Of a DNA stretch of 64,000 nt, positions 41,773 to 55,027 are shown in pieces. Origin of the DNA: Streptomyces carminius (GTDB lineage Bacteria > Actinomycetota > Actinomycetes > Streptomycetales > Streptomycetaceae); NCBI RefSeq assembly GCF_002794255.1, contig NZ_PGGW01000005.1:1-64000 (forward strand), read 5' to 3'. The translations under genes were made by a program, and so were the position numbers. Within the stretch, counting starts at the first letter, position 1. Each line of letters begins with the position of its first letter. The notes beneath the pieces were generated by a model. It did not search any database. It saw nothing but the letters and a program-made list of their open reading frames with translations, and was not told where the DNA came from.

Positions 41773-44214
41773 ATGGCCCGCCGCAGTACGAAGACCCCGC
41801 CGCCCGGGGGAGACTTCGAGGAGCGCATCCTCGACATCGACGTCGTCGACGAGATGCAGGGCTCCTTCCTGGAGTACGCCTACTCGGTCATCTACTCGCG
41901 CGCCCTGCCCGACGCGCGGGACGGCCTGAAGCCGGTGCACCGGCGGATCCTCTACCAGATGCACGAGATGGGCCTGCGCCCCGAGCGCGGCTACGTCAAG
42001 TGCGCGCGGGTCGTCGGCGAGGTGATGGGCAAACTGCACCCGCACGGCGACAGCGCCATCTACGACGCGCTGGTCCGCATGGCGCAGCCGTTCTCGATGC
42101 GGCTGCCGCTGGTGGACGGACACGGCAACTTCGGCTCGCTGGGCAACGACGACCCGCCCGCGGCGATGCGGTACACCGAGTGCCGGTCCGCCCCGGCCGC
42201 CGGGCTGATGGCCGAGTCGATCGACGAGGACACCGTCGACTTCGCCCCCAACTACGACGGCAGCGAGAACGAGCCCGTCGTACTGCCGTCCGCCTACCCG
42301 AACCTGCTGGTCAACGGCGCCTCGGGAATCGCGGTCGGCATGGCCACCAACATGCCGCCGCACAACCTGGGCGAGGTGGTCGCCGCCGCCCGGCATCTGA
42401 TCAGGCACCCCGGCGCGGACCTGGAGACGCTGATGCGCTTCGTGCCGGGCCCGGATCTGCCCACGGGCGGCCAGATCGTCGGGCTGGGCGGCATCCGGGA
42501 CGCGTACGCCAGGGGCCGCGGCACCTTCAAGATCCGCGCCACGGTCTCCGTGGAGAACGTGACCGCGCGGCGCAAGGGCCTGGTCGTCACCGAACTGCCC
42601 TTCACCGTGGGCCCGGAGAAGGTCATCGCCAAGATCAAGGACCTGGTCAACGGCAAGAAGATCCAGGGCATCGCCGATGTCAAGGACCTCACCGACCGCG
42701 AGCACGGACTGCGGCTGGTCGTCGAGATCAAGAACGGCTTCAACCCCGAGGCGGTGCTGGAGCAGCTCTACAAGCTCACCCCGATGGAGGAGTCCTTCGG
42801 CATCAACAACGTCGCCCTGGTCGACGGCCAGCCGCTGACGCTGGGCCTGAAGGAGCTGCTGGAGGTCTACGTCGACCACCGCTTCGAGGTGGTGCGGCGG
42901 CGCAGCGAGTTCCGGCGCCGCAAGCGGCGGGACCGGCTGCACCTGGTCGAGGGCCTGCTGGTCGCGCTGCTCGACATCGACGAGGTCATCAGGCTCATCC
43001 GGTCCAGCGAGAACGCCGCGCAGGCCAAGGAGGCGCTGATCGCCCGGTTCGACCTGTCCGAGATCCAGACCCAGTACATCCTCGACACCCCGCTGCGCCG
43101 GCTGACCAGGTTCGACCGGCTGGAGCTGGAGGCCGAGCGCGACCGGCTGAAGACCGAGATCGAGGAGCTCACCCACATCCTGGAGTCCGACGCCGCCCTG
43201 CGGAAGCTGGTCTCCTCGGAACTGGCCACGGTCGCCAAGAAGTACGGCACCCCGCGCCGCACCCGGCTGCTGGCCTCCGCGGAGGCTCCGGCGGCCGTCC
43301 CGCTCCAGGTCGCCGACGACCCGTGCCGGGTGCTGCTGTCCTCCACCGGCCTGCTGGCCCGTACCGCCAACGGCGACGCGGCCCTCGACACCGGCGGTCG
43401 GCGCCGCAGGCACGACGTGATCATCTCGGCCGTCCCCGCCACGGCCCGGGGCGAGGTGGGGGCGGTGACCTCGGCCGGGCGGCTGCTGCGGCTGTCGGTG
43501 ATCGACCTGCCCCAGCTGCCGGAGAACTCCCCGCCGAACCTGGCGGGCGGCGCGCGGTTCACGGAGTTCCTGTCCCTGCGGGAGGGCGAGGAACTGCTGT
43601 GCCTGACCACTCTGGACGAGTCCTCCCCCGGTCTGGCGCTCGGCACCGAGCAGGGCGTGGTCAAACGGGTGGTGCCGGACTACCCCGCCAACAAGGACGA
43701 GCTGGAGGTCATCGGTCTGCGGGAGGGCGACCGTGTCGTCGGCGCGGTGGAGTTGCGCACCGGTGACGAGGATCTGGTCTTCGTCACCGACGAGGCGCAG
43801 CTGCTGCGCTTCCCGGCCGGACAGGTGCGGCCGCAGGGCCGCCCGGCGGGCGGGGTGACGGGCGTCAAACTGGGCCAGGGCGCGAAGGTGATCTCCTTCA
43901 CCGCCGTCGACCCGGCCGCCGACGCGGTGGTGTTCACGGTGGCGAGTTCGCGCGGCGCGCTGGTCGATACGCCGACCGCCAAGCTCACGCCGTTCGACCA
44001 GTATCCGCGCAAGGGCCGGGCGACGGGCGGGGTGCGCTGCCAGCGCTTCCTCAAGGGCGAGGACCATCTGGTGTTCGCCTGGGCCGGTGCCGCCCCGGCC
44101 CGTGCGGCGGACGCCAAGGGCGCGCCGGCCGAGCTGCCGGAGCCCGACCCGCGCCGCGACGGCTCGGGCACCCCGCTGGCCAAGCCGGTCACGGTGGTCG
44201 CCGGGCCGGTGTGA
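41773..44214 (+). CDS. parC: DNA topoisomerase IV subunit A
   Basis: An 813-residue type IIA topoisomerase subunit. The active-site Tyr134 lies in AMRYTECR. The quinolone-resistance region [19 protein letters not shown] has Ser94 and Asp98, the usual drug-sensitive residues. The GyrA-box consensus QRRGGRG is absent from the C-terminal beta-pinwheel, as expected for ParC rather than GyrA. It decatenates replicated chromosomes. The partner parE lies 4.5 kb away on the other strand. ATG 41773 follows GAGAAGGAGT at normal spacing. All domains are complete. Confidence 0.94.
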   Translation: MARRSTKTPPPGGDFEERILDIDVVDEMQGSFLEYAYSVIYSRALPDARDGLKPVHRRILYQMHEMGLRPERGYVKCARVVGEVMGKLHPHGDSAIYDALVRMAQPFSMRLPLVDGHGNFGSLGNDDPPAAMRYTECRSAPAAGLMAESIDEDTVDFAPNYDGSENEPVVLPSAYPNLLVNGASGIAVGMATNMPPHNLGEVVAAARHLIRHPGADLETLMRFVPGPDLPTGGQIVGLGGIRDAYARGRGTFKIRATVSVENVTARRKGLVVTELPFTVGPEKVIAKIKDLVNGKKIQGIADVKDLTDREHGLRLVVEIKNGFNPEAVLEQLYKLTPMEESFGINNVALVDGQPLTLGLKELLEVYVDHRFEVVRRRSEFRRRKRRDRLHLVEGLLVALLDIDEVIRLIRSSENAAQAKEALIARFDLSEIQTQYILDTPLRRLTRFDRLELEAERDRLKTEIEELTHILESDAALRKLVSSELATVAKKYGTPRRTRLLASAEAPAAVPLQVADDPCRVLLSSTGLLARTANGDAALDTGGRRRRHDVIISAVPATARGEVGAVTSAGRLLRLSVIDLPQLPENSPPNLAGGARFTEFLSLREGEELLCLTTLDESSPGLALGTEQGVVKRVVPDYPANKDELEVIGLREGDRVVGAVELRTGDEDLVFVTDEAQLLRFPAGQVRPQGRPAGGVTGVKLGQGAKVISFTAVDPAADAVVFTVASSRGALVDTPTAKLTPFDQYPRKGRATGGVRCQRFLKGEDHLVFAWAGAAPARAADAKGAPAELPEPDPRRDGSGTPLAKPVTVVAGPV

Positions 44215-44261
44215 CGGACACGGACGCGGACCCGTCCCCGGCCCGTGCCGGGGACGTGAAC

Positions 44262-44298
44262 CCCTGAGCCGGCCCGCCCCGGGCGGCCCGGCTCAGGG
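44262..44298. terminator. Hairpin between parC and the CobW gene
   Basis: A stem of about 18 bp with one mismatch (arms 44262-44279 and 44281-44298) lies between the convergent stops, overlapping the last codons of the CobW gene. It probably terminates parC. Confidence 0.7.
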
Positions 44299-45345
44299 CC
44301 GTACGTAGCGCAGGACGCCCCACATGCTGTCCGGGCCCGCCTCCCCGGCGGAGCCGGCCGCCGCGCAGGCCGCCAGCTCCCCGCGCACGGTTCCGGCGTC
44401 GATGCCGGAGCCGATCAGCACCAGCCGGGTCGTACGCGGCTCGCCGTCCTCCCACGGCCGGGGGCTGAAGCGCAGGAAGCGGCCGACGGTGTGCACCTCG
44501 AACTTCTGCCGGTGGCCCGGCACCCCGAAGTACACGAAGCCCTTGATCCGGTACAGACCGTCCGGCCTGCCGTCGAGGAACTCCATGAACCGGCGCGGGT
44601 CCACCGGCTCCCCGGCGGTGAACTCCACGCTCTGGTAGGCGGTGTGCGGGTGCCCGGCGTGCCCGCCGTCCTCCGCCGCGCGGAGCTCGGCCCGCAGGTC
44701 CTCGAAGGACAACTGCCGTACGGCCGCCGTCTCTGCCGGTTCCGGGCTCCGGTCGAAGAGCAGCTCCGGGTCGATCCGGCCGTGCGAGGTGCGGACCACC
44801 GGGGCGCCCCGGCCCAGCCGCCGCAGCTCCGTCTCCAGCCGGGACAGCCCGGCCTCGCCGACGCGGTCGGCCTTGTTGAGCACCACCAGGTCGGCCATGG
44901 CCACATGCCGTCCGATCTCGGGGTGCCGGGCCCGGACGGTCCCGAACTCGGCGGCGTCGACGACCTCGACCAGCCCGCCGTAGACGATGTCCTCGTTCGC
45001 GCTCGACAGGATCATCCGGATCAGCGTCTCCGGCTCGGCCAGCCCGCTGGCCTCCACCACGATCACGTCGATGCGCGCCGCGGGGCGGGCCAGCCGCTCC
45101 AGCATCTCGTCCAGGTCAGCGGTGTCGACGGCACAGCACAGACAGCCGTTGCCCAGGGAGACCATCGAGTCGACCTGCCCGGCCACCGCCATGGCGTCGA
45201 TCTCGATGCTGCCGAAGTCGTTGACGATCACACCGATCCGGCTGTCTCCGCTGTGCGCGAGGAGGTGGTTGAGCAGCGTGGTCTTCCCCGATCCCAGGAA
45301 ACCGGCCAGCACCACGACCGGGATCCGCTTCCTGACCAAGCTCAC
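44293..45345 (-). CDS. CobW/COG0523-family GTPase (metallochaperone)
   Basis: A 350-residue GTPase. The P-loop GFLGSGKTTLLNHLL begins near residue 15, the metal site CLCC is near 68 (NGCLCCAVDT), then VEASGLAEP, the base-recognition NKAD and the CobW_C domain (from about 240, VYFGVPGHRQKFEVHT). Members deliver zinc, cobalt or nickel to target enzymes. No Zur box was seen upstream. GTG 45345 gives the family start, but GGAGG lies only 1 base before it, so the start may be slightly different. Confidence 0.92.
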   Translation of the reverse strand: MSLVRKRIPVVVLAGFLGSGKTTLLNHLLAHSGDSRIGVIVNDFGSIEIDAMAVAGQVDSMVSLGNGCLCCAVDTADLDEMLERLARPAARIDVIVVEASGLAEPETLIRMILSSANEDIVYGGLVEVVDAAEFGTVRARHPEIGRHVAMADLVVLNKADRVGEAGLSRLETELRRLGRGAPVVRTSHGRIDPELLFDRSPEPAETAAVRQLSFEDLRAELRAAEDGGHAGHPHTAYQSVEFTAGEPVDPRRFMEFLDGRPDGLYRIKGFVYFGVPGHRQKFEVHTVGRFLRFSPRPWEDGEPRTTRLVLIGSGIDAGTVRGELAACAAAGSAGEAGPDSMWGVLRYVRP

Positions 45346-45466
45346 GCCTCCATCGTGCCGGGTGTGCGGGTGGCATCCGTACCGGGACGGCTGCCGATCG
45401 TAGCCGACGTCCCGGGCCCGCCCGAGGCCCGGGCGGGCCCGGGACCGGAGGGCTAGGCTCGGCCGT

Positions 45467-46378
45467 GTGAGTACCTGCTCGGCCTCCTCACGGGCACTGT
45501 CCGAACCGCTCGCGGCCACCGCCGCGACGGCGCGCACCTGGCTGTTCGTCGAGCAGCCCGGTCCGTGGGGGCCCAAGGCCGTCACCCAGAGCCACCTCGA
45601 CCCGGCACTCGGCCGCGCCCTGGAGCGGGCCGCCGCCGGCACCGGGGTGCGCGTCGCCCTGATCCGGCGCCCGGGCCGTCATCCGGACCGTCACCGCCCC
45701 GCCCGCCGGCGGGTCTACCTCGCCCACACCCTTCCCGGCCGCTCCTGGGTGCGCACCGCCGTGCTGGACGGCCCGGAGCCGCTGCGGGAACTCGACGCGA
45801 GCGCCATGACCGCCCTCGGTGCGGGGGAACACGGCGGCCGGTGGGAGCCGTACGGCGGCGACCCCCTGGCCCTGGTGTGCACCAACGGCAGGCGCGACCG
45901 CTGCTGCGCCCTGCTGGGCCGCCCCCTGGCCACCGAACTGGCCGCCGGCGGCACCGGGGAGGTGTGGGAGACCACCCACCTCGGCGGCCACCGCTTCTCC
46001 CCCACCCTGCTGGTGCTGCCCCACGGCTACGCGTACGGCCGGCTGGCGGGTCATGCCGTCAAGGGCCTCCTGGACGAGCTGCGCCGCGGCCGGGTCGTCA
46101 CCGACGGCTGTCGCGGCCGCTCGGCCTGGGACCGCCCGGGGCAGGCCGCCGAGCTGGCGGTGCGGGCGCTGACGGGCGAGAGGGGCGCCGACGCGCTGAC
46201 GGTCACCGGCGCCGAGGGCACCGCTCCCGAGTGGCGCGTCACGGTGCACGGGCCCGGGGGCCTGAGCTGGTGCGCCACCGTCGTCGCGGACACCGCCGTA
46301 CCCCCGCTGCCCGCCAGTTGCGGAGGCGTGTCCGAGCCGCTGCCCAGGATGGCGGTCACCGCGGTCGTCCCGCGGTGA
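45467..46378 (+). CDS. Sucrase/ferredoxin-like (thioredoxin-fold) protein
   Basis: A 303-residue protein of the sucraseferredoxin-like family. After an N-terminal domain with TWLFVEQPGPWG, the central motif CTNGRRDRCCALLG matches the family's cysteine-bearing thioredoxin-like centre, followed by HLGGHRFSPTLLVLPHG. The family name is historical; function is uncertain, and the cysteines may hold an iron-sulfur cluster. GTG 45467 starts without a close ribosome site. It runs divergently from the CobW gene. Confidence 0.87.
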   Translation: MSTCSASSRALSEPLAATAATARTWLFVEQPGPWGPKAVTQSHLDPALGRALERAAAGTGVRVALIRRPGRHPDRHRPARRRVYLAHTLPGRSWVRTAVLDGPEPLRELDASAMTALGAGEHGGRWEPYGGDPLALVCTNGRRDRCCALLGRPLATELAAGGTGEVWETTHLGGHRFSPTLLVLPHGYAYGRLAGHAVKGLLDELRRGRVVTDGCRGRSAWDRPGQAAELAVRALTGERGADALTVTGAEGTAPEWRVTVHGPGGLSWCATVVADTAVPPLPASCGGVSEPLPRMAVTAVVPR

Positions 46379-46425
46379 GCCGTGCCCGGGCCGCTCCCGG
46401 CGCCGGGCTCACCGAGTTCACCGGC

Positions 46426-48042
46426 TCACCGGACTCCCGCGCCCGTCAGCGCCCGGATCTCCGCCCGGGCGTACCCGGGACCGTCCACCTGTCCCGGGGA
46501 GAGCCAGCTGCCCAGCCAGCCCGCCAGGAAACCGAGCGGGACCGAGACCGGCGCCGGGTTGCTGAGCGGGAAGAGGACGAAGTCCCGTTCCGGGAGCAGG
46601 GCCTGCGGGCCGCCGGAGACGGCCGGGGAGAACAGCGTCAGGACGGCGACCGACGCCAGACCGCCGTAGACCGCCCACAGGGCGCCGCGGGGAGTGAAGC
46701 GGCGCCAGAAGAGGCTGTACAGCAGCACCGGCAGATGGGCGGAGGCGGCGGCCGCGAAGGCCGCTCCGGCCAGGAGGAGGGCGTCCGGGGCGCCGGCGGG
46801 GAACACCAGCGCGACGGCCGCCGCCGCCACGGCCACCGCCGTTCTCCGGACTGCCACGGACTCGCTCCGGGGCGTCCGGCCCCGGTCCCGGCGCCGGCCG
46901 GCGAAACCGCACAGGTCGTGGACGACCGACACCGAGGCGGCCAGCACCGCCCCCGCTGCCGCCGCCGAGGCGGTGACGAGGACGGCCACCGCGACCGCCA
47001 CCGCCACCGGCCCGGACGGCACGGCACCCGCCCCCGGGACCGGAACCGGGCCCGGGGGCGGGGTCGCGGCCCCCAGCCCGAGCACGACCGCCGTCAGTAC
47101 CAGAACGCCGGTCAGTCCGGCCGCCCACACCACGGAGTGCCGCGCCGCGCGGGCCGTGGGAACGGTACGGAGGCGGGCCAGGACGTGCGGCAGCCCGGCG
47201 GTGCCCAGGACGAGCGCCAGGGTGAGGCCGAACAGGTCCAGCCGGTCCGGCCACCGGCCCTGTCCCGCGCCGGGCGCCGGAGGGCCGGTGGCCGGACCGG
47301 GGCCGCCGGGCCCGGCCGCGGCGGCCAGCAGGGCGGCCGGGTCGGCTCCGTGCCGCAGCAGCACCGGCGAGGCGAGCGCGACGGCCCCCGCCGTCAGCAG
47401 GACGGCCGCGGCCATTTGGAGCCGGGTGACCGCGCGCATGCCGCCCAGCAGGACGCAGAGCACCGCGAGCACGCCGGTCGCGGCGGCGGCGCAGCCGCGG
47501 ACGGCGGCTCCGCCGTCGCCGCCCGGCAGGAGTGCCACCAGAGCGCCCGCGGCGGCCAGCAGGGCGGCCAGGTAGAGGACCGAGACGGTGACGGAGGAGA
47601 TCCCCGCGGCGATCCGGACCGACCGCCGCCGCGTACGGACGGCGAGCACGTCGGCGAGGGTGCGGCGACCGCGGTTGCGGACGAGCTCGGCGACCAGCAG
47701 GACGACCGGCCAGGCGGCGAGGAGGGCCGCGCAGTAGAGCATCCCGTCATGGCCGCGGAGGGCGACCGGTCCGGCCGCGCCGAGGAGGACGGCGGCGGGC
47801 AGCTGGGCACCGGCGAGGGCGAGGCCGTTCCGCCCCGCCGGGAGCGGCCGGCCGCTCCGCCGGGACTCCTCCGGCGGGCGCCGGCGGGAGCGGCCCGCCC
47901 GGCGCCGGGCCGACAGGACCAGGACGACGGGGACGGCGAGAGCCGCGAGAACCGCGAGGACGGCGGGGACGGCGGGGACGGCGGGGACGGCGGGGACGGC
48001 GAGTGAGTACGGCAGCACCGGGGTCAGAGGGCCGGCGGTCAC
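46426..48042 (-). CDS. Divergent sodium:solute (acetate-permease-like) symporter
   Basis: A 538-residue membrane protein with about 13 hydrophobic helices. The middle LGTAGLPHVLARLRTVPTARAARHSV and late HLPVLLYSLFWRRFTPRGALWA segments closely match ActP-type symporters. The first helices are poorly conserved: the usual FAGR-type signature is replaced by an Arg/Pro-rich segment, and the first helix is encoded by a (PAV)n repeat. It overlaps the DUF485 gene (GTGA), the usual partner of ActP. The substrate, acetate or another monocarboxylate, is inferred; function could be impaired. Confidence 0.8.
   Translation of the reverse strand: MTAGPLTPVLPYSLAVPAVPAVPAVPAVLAVLAALAVPVVLVLSARRRAGRSRRRPPEESRRSGRPLPAGRNGLALAGAQLPAAVLLGAAGPVALRGHDGMLYCAALLAAWPVVLLVAELVRNRGRRTLADVLAVRTRRRSVRIAAGISSVTVSVLYLAALLAAAGALVALLPGGDGGAAVRGCAAAATGVLAVLCVLLGGMRAVTRLQMAAAVLLTAGAVALASPVLLRHGADPAALLAAAAGPGGPGPATGPPAPGAGQGRWPDRLDLFGLTLALVLGTAGLPHVLARLRTVPTARAARHSVVWAAGLTGVLVLTAVVLGLGAATPPPGPVPVPGAGAVPSGPVAVAVAVAVLVTASAAAAGAVLAASVSVVHDLCGFAGRRRDRGRTPRSESVAVRRTAVAVAAAAVALVFPAGAPDALLLAGAAFAAAASAHLPVLLYSLFWRRFTPRGALWAVYGGLASVAVLTLFSPAVSGGPQALLPERDFVLFPLSNPAPVSVPLGFLAGWLGSWLSPGQVDGPGYARAEIRALTGAGVR
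47959..48003 (-). repeat. 9-bp tandem repeat encoding Val-Pro-Ala units
   Basis: GACGGCGGG is repeated four times exactly, with a degenerate fifth copy, at 47959-48003. On the minus strand it encodes the repeated VPA units in the first helix of the symporter. Copy number may vary between strains without shifting frame. Confidence 0.8.
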
Positions 48043-48542
48043 CGGAGCGGCCTCCCGCGGCCCTCGCGCCCACCGGCCGCCGCGCGGGCCGGTTCCGGGG
48101 CCCGTTCCGCCGCACGGAGCAGTTCCTCGGTCTGCCAGCGCAGCTCCAGCGCCGTCCCGTCCCGGTACAGCCTCGCGTGCCGGGCGTACGCCCCGGTCGG
48201 CACCAGGACGGCGGCGAACTGGACGAACCAGGCGAGCGCCCCCACCGTGAGCGGCCCGCCGCCCAGCGGACGGGCCAGCAGGCCGGGTGCGGTGGCGGCG
48301 GTGAGCGCGTAGGCCAGGTGCAGGGGGAGGAAGGCCGCGGCCGTGGCCAGGACGGAGCGGCGGTGGCGGCGGCGCAGCTCCCGGAAGGGGGCGCCGCGGT
48401 GGACGGCGAGCCAGGTGGCGGTGTGCGTGTCCGGCCCGGTACCGGGCCGCTCCCCGGTGGACGGGACGGCGGGGGGCGCGGGCTCGTGCCGCTCACCCCA
48501 GCCGGAGGCGAGGGCGTCGTACCAGGGGTCGTCGATCCGCAT
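48039..48542 (-). CDS. DUF485 membrane protein
   Basis: A 167-residue protein. The N-terminus starts DDPWYDALASGWGE and is Pro-rich; the DUF485 core has FRELRRRHRRSVLATAAAFL, a first helix (about residues 60-82) and a second helix (about 98-120). DUF485 genes almost always precede acetate/solute symporters of the SSS family, and here the pair overlaps by GTGA. It may help assembly of the transporter. ATG 48542 is likely; the C-terminal 40 residues are Arg/Glu-rich. Confidence 0.83.
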   Translation of the reverse strand: MRIDDPWYDALASGWGERHEPAPPAVPSTGERPGTGPDTHTATWLAVHRGAPFRELRRRHRRSVLATAAAFLPLHLAYALTAATAPGLLARPLGGGPLTVGALAWFVQFAAVLVPTGAYARHARLYRDGTALELRWQTEELLRAAERAPEPARAAAGGREGRGRPLR

Positions 48543-48622
48543 GCCCCAGGATGGGCCGGGCGGCGGGGGCCCGCGGGGGCCGATCCGGAACTCTTCACCC
48601 TTTCAGGGGTCCGGCCCGGGAG

Positions 48623-48666
48623 CCTTGTGGACTCCGCCCCCCGGGGGCGGGGCGGAGTCCACAAGG
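48623..48666. terminator. 18-bp hairpin downstream of parE
   Basis: Arms 48623-48640 and 48649-48666 are perfectly complementary with an 8-base loop, 45 bp after the parE stop on the minus strand. It separates parE from the DUF485 promoter. Confidence 0.88.
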
Positions 48667-48711
48667 CGGGACGCGTGCCGGGCGCGTGCCGCGGAGGTGT
48701 GCGCCGTCGGC

Positions 48712-50856
<2,145 letters not shown>

Positions 50857-51305
50857 GCGGTTCGCTCCTCGCTGAATTTCGCTGGGGATGGCTCTGTCTT
50901 GCCGGTCAGAGGGTACCGAGGCCCAGGAGAGCCGAGGTGACACCACCCAGGAGACGCCCAGGAGACCCCCGGGAGAGACGTTATGCTAACCCAGTATCGA
51001 CCAGGTGTTCGATGGATGGCCCTGGTGACGTGTACATCACGTTCCCTTCCGGGCATGAACCCTCTAGGCTCCGGGCACGTCCTCAGGAACAGACCGGGAG
51101 ACCGGCGCCGGAGGAGACAACCGAACAGACAACATGACGGCAAAGATCAACAAATCTCTGTAAACGGCTCATTCGCCGCCATCCCGGCAACAGTCAGCCA
51201 CCTCACAGAGAGATTTTTCGAGGAAAAGCCACGAGCGGGAACGTTTTCGGCCTGGTTGGATGTTGACCCTGGTACGACAGCTCGTCGAGCTAGAGAAGAG
51301 GCGAC
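50857..51305. other. Spacer between parE and the DUF7455 gene
   Basis: No gene. It is AT-richer than average and holds TATGCTAAC (a -10-like word near 50990), the quasi-palindrome GTGACGTGTACATCAC (51025-51040) and AGCTCG-T-CGAGCT (51279-51291), a perfect 13-bp inverted repeat just ahead of the DUF7455 ribosome site. The promoters of both divergent genes must be here. Confidence 0.5.
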
Positions 51306-51536
51306 GTGACTACTGTTCTGACCCCCGCGAGCCCGCTGACGGCCGCTGACCGCTGTGACCGCTGCGGCGCCCAGGCATACCTGCGCGTAGTGCTCCTCAG
51401 CGGTGGAGAGCTGCTGTTCTGCGCCCACCACGGCCGCAAGTTCGAGCCGGAACTGAAGAAGATCGCCGCGGAGATACAGGATGAGACGGAGCGGCTCAAC
51501 GCCACTCCTGCGACCGCGGACGAAAGCGGGCGCTGA
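51306..51536 (+). CDS. DUF7455 small zinc-ribbon-like protein
   Basis: A 76-residue protein found between parE and hrdB in Streptomyces, as I recall. CDRCGAQAY (Cys17, Cys20) and FCAHHGRKFEPEL (Cys39, His41, His42) make a probable one-zinc knuckle. The C-terminal half is a charged helix (KKIAAEIQDETERL). Its function is unknown; such small proteins may bind RNA polymerase or nucleic acid. GAGG precedes GTG 51306. Two hairpins follow. Confidence 0.88.
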   Translation: MTTVLTPASPLTAADRCDRCGAQAYLRVVLLSGGELLFCAHHGRKFEPELKKIAAEIQDETERLNATPATADESGR

Positions 51537-51613
51537 CGGCTCATCCGCCGATCCGGCGGCAACCGCGTCTTCATCCATCCGACGAGCCTCAGCCGGTCCA
51601 GGGCCGGACGTGA

Positions 51614-51645
51614 CGGGCGGCCACTCCAGACGGAGTGGCCGCCCG
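51614..51645 (+). terminator. 14-bp hairpin after the DUF7455 gene
   Basis: Arms 51614-51627 and 51632-51645 pair perfectly around AGAC. It is the first of two hairpins in the 320-bp convergent spacer and probably terminates the plus-strand gene. Confidence 0.8.
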
Positions 51646-51782
51646 CTCCCGTCTTCGGGGAAGGACCGCCCGGCCGCCCGCCCCGTCCAGCGTGGATCAC
51701 ACGGGCGGTTTCCGCATCCGGAGATGTCCCCTGCCCTGTCCGGGGCCCCTGCGGGAAACACAGCCCCGCGGCGCACACACGA

Positions 51783-51831
51783 CGGCGGGCGGGGTGGTAC
51801 GGGGAACTTCCCCGTACCACCCCGCCCGCCG
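51783..51831. terminator. Very long perfect hairpin at the end of hrdB
   Basis: An uninterrupted inverted repeat covers 51783-51831, symmetrical about 51807, allowing a stem of about 22 bp. It lies 25 bp after the hrdB stop on the minus strand and is the probable hrdB terminator; it would also block readthrough from the other side. Confidence 0.88.
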
Positions 51832-51856
51832 CCACACGGCCCGGTCCGGCCCCGGC

Positions 51857-53431
<1,575 letters not shown>

Positions 53432-53743
53432 GAACAACCTCTCGGAACGATGGAAACGGCTTCGGCCCCGCTCACGAAGGATCCGGAACCTGCAAACCCC
53501 GGTGGGGATGACCGGTGGCTCGGGTGGAGCGATGGAGAAACTACAACGCCGGACACGGCGTCTTTACTCCCCCGGTGGCTGCCACCTCTAGAGTCATCGC
53601 GCTGCCACCCGAAGCGTTACGCCTGATTCGAGTGTCCCGAGTCACAGGGCATATCCGGCCGGATCCCCACATTTCCCGACATGCCTCCGAACATGCGCCC
53701 CGGGCGCCGACGGGGAGGGGCACCGATCACGAGGCGAGGGCAG
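53432..53743. other. hrdB leader and upstream spacer
   Basis: No gene. It carries the candidate ECF-type promoter (53593-53620), the inverted repeat GGTGGC-T-GCCACC (53574-53586) just after the likely transcription start, and CTCTAGAG at 53587. The inferred hrdB leader is about 150 bases. Confidence 0.55.
53593..53620 (-). promoter_or_regulatory. Candidate ECF-type promoter of hrdB
   Basis: On the minus strand GTAAC (53620-53616) and CGATGAC (53599-53593) are 16 bp apart, a spacing and form typical of ECF sigma promoters. It fits what is known in Streptomyces, where an ECF factor (ShbA) drives hrdB. The match is by eye only. Confidence 0.5.
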
Positions 53744-53782
53744 GCGTCGCCGGGGCCCGCCCGGAGCGGGCCCCGGCGACGC
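53744..53782. terminator. 17-bp perfect hairpin after the FadR-type regulator
   Basis: Arms 53744-53760 and 53766-53782 pair perfectly around CCGGA, 24 bp after the regulator stop on the minus strand. It isolates this gene from the hrdB promoter. Confidence 0.88.
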
Positions 53783-53806
53783 TCCGCGGTGCGGCCGGCG
53801 GCGGGG

Positions 53807-54790
53807 TCAGTGCTCGCGCGGGGCGGGCACCACATGATCGGAGGAGCCGCCCGGCTGCGGAGCCGCCGGGGTGTCGGACGGCCCGGCGGAGGCGGGGGCT
53901 CCCGAAGTCCCCGGGGCGGCGGGGACGGACAGGTCGGAGGAGACCGCGAGCAACTGGCGCACCGCACCCTCGGCGACGGCGGCCTCGCCGGACGCGACGG
54001 CTTCGGCGATCCTCCGGTGATGGGCCACCGATGCCTCGGTGGGACGCTCACAGCCCGCCGCCTGAGCCCCGGAGACCCGGAGAGCGGCCCCGACGATGCC
54101 GGAGAGGTGTTCCAGCATCCGGTTGCCCGCCGCCTGCAGAAGCAGGGCGTGGAACTCGGCGTCCGCCCGCGAGAAGGTCAGGGCGTCTCCCTGGGCGAGA
54201 GTGTGTCCCATGATCCCGACCATGTCGGCAAGGCGCTGCAGGGTCTCGTCATCGCCGCGGTCGGCCGCGAGCCGGGCGGCGAGCGGCTCGATGGCCCAGC
54301 GCAGCTCGCACAGTTCACGGCGCTGGTTCTCGCGCTGTGGGCCGAAGGCACGCCACTCGATGATGTCGGGGTCCAGGAGGTTCCAGTCGCTGACCGGACG
54401 AACCCGCGTACCGACATTGGGGCGGGCGCTGACCAGCCCCTTGGCCTCAAGGACCCGGAGGGACTCGCGGACGACGGTGCGGGAGACCTCGAAGCGCTGG
54501 CCGATCTCCTCGGGGACGAGTGGGCGGTCGGCCCCGATGTCGCCGGAGACGATCATCTGACCCAGTTGCTGCACGAGCTGCCCGTGCAGACCGCGCCCCC
54601 GGTTCCCGGCGGCGCGGCGGCCGGCCGCCCTGGCCATGTCCGCCTCCCCGCTGTCCCAGGCGGGAACACTGGTGGCGCGGGGCGCGCCGGTCGACTCGGC
54701 GTGGGCGCGGCGGTCCGGCTCGCCCGGACCGGCCGGGCCGGATTCGGCGGAGCGGGCCGAGGTCATCGTGGTGTGCGCAAGGGTAGTCAC
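53807..54790 (-). CDS. FadR-type GntR regulator with extended tails
   Basis: A 327-residue regulator. After an unconserved 65-residue N-terminal tail, the winged helix has IGQRFEVSRTVVRESLRVLEAKGLVSARPNVGTRV, followed by the FCD domain (LLDPDIIEWRAFGP, AIEPLAARLAADRG, ADAEFHALLLQAAGN). A Pro/Ala/Ser tail of 45 residues follows. The DPDIIEWR segment is shared with regulators of sugar-acid metabolism (gluconate/galactonate), but no target gene is adjacent. GTG 54790 has AAAGGA a few bases upstream; starts further in are possible. Confidence 0.87.
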   Translation of the reverse strand: MTTLAHTTMTSARSAESGPAGPGEPDRRAHAESTGAPRATSVPAWDSGEADMARAAGRRAAGNRGRGLHGQLVQQLGQMIVSGDIGADRPLVPEEIGQRFEVSRTVVRESLRVLEAKGLVSARPNVGTRVRPVSDWNLLDPDIIEWRAFGPQRENQRRELCELRWAIEPLAARLAADRGDDETLQRLADMVGIMGHTLAQGDALTFSRADAEFHALLLQAAGNRMLEHLSGIVGAALRVSGAQAAGCERPTEASVAHHRRIAEAVASGEAAVAEGAVRQLLAVSSDLSVPAAPGTSGAPASAGPSDTPAAPQPGGSSDHVVPAPREH

Positions 54791-55027
54791 GCATCCTTTG
54801 TCGGCGGTGCTCCGGACGGCCTTGAGGGCTTTGCTGAAAAGCACACGAAAGGGTGATCAGCGACCTCTGCATAATTGACGCCTTATCGGAAGGAAAGGAT
54901 CTATCGCTCGAATATGTGCCGTGTCCCACATGCGGCGGTGCCCCGACAGCCCTGCGACGGTGCGACGGCGGCGCCACGGCGGGCACGGGGGACTCCCGCG
55001 CCCGGTCGTCCGCCCGCGCCTTCCTCC

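Noticed and set aside
51025..51040. Crp-like quasi-palindrome GTGACGTGTACATCAC between parE and DUF7455
   Set aside because: Only 12 of 16 bases are symmetrical and the GTGA/TCAC halves are 8 bp apart rather than the Crp spacing of 6.
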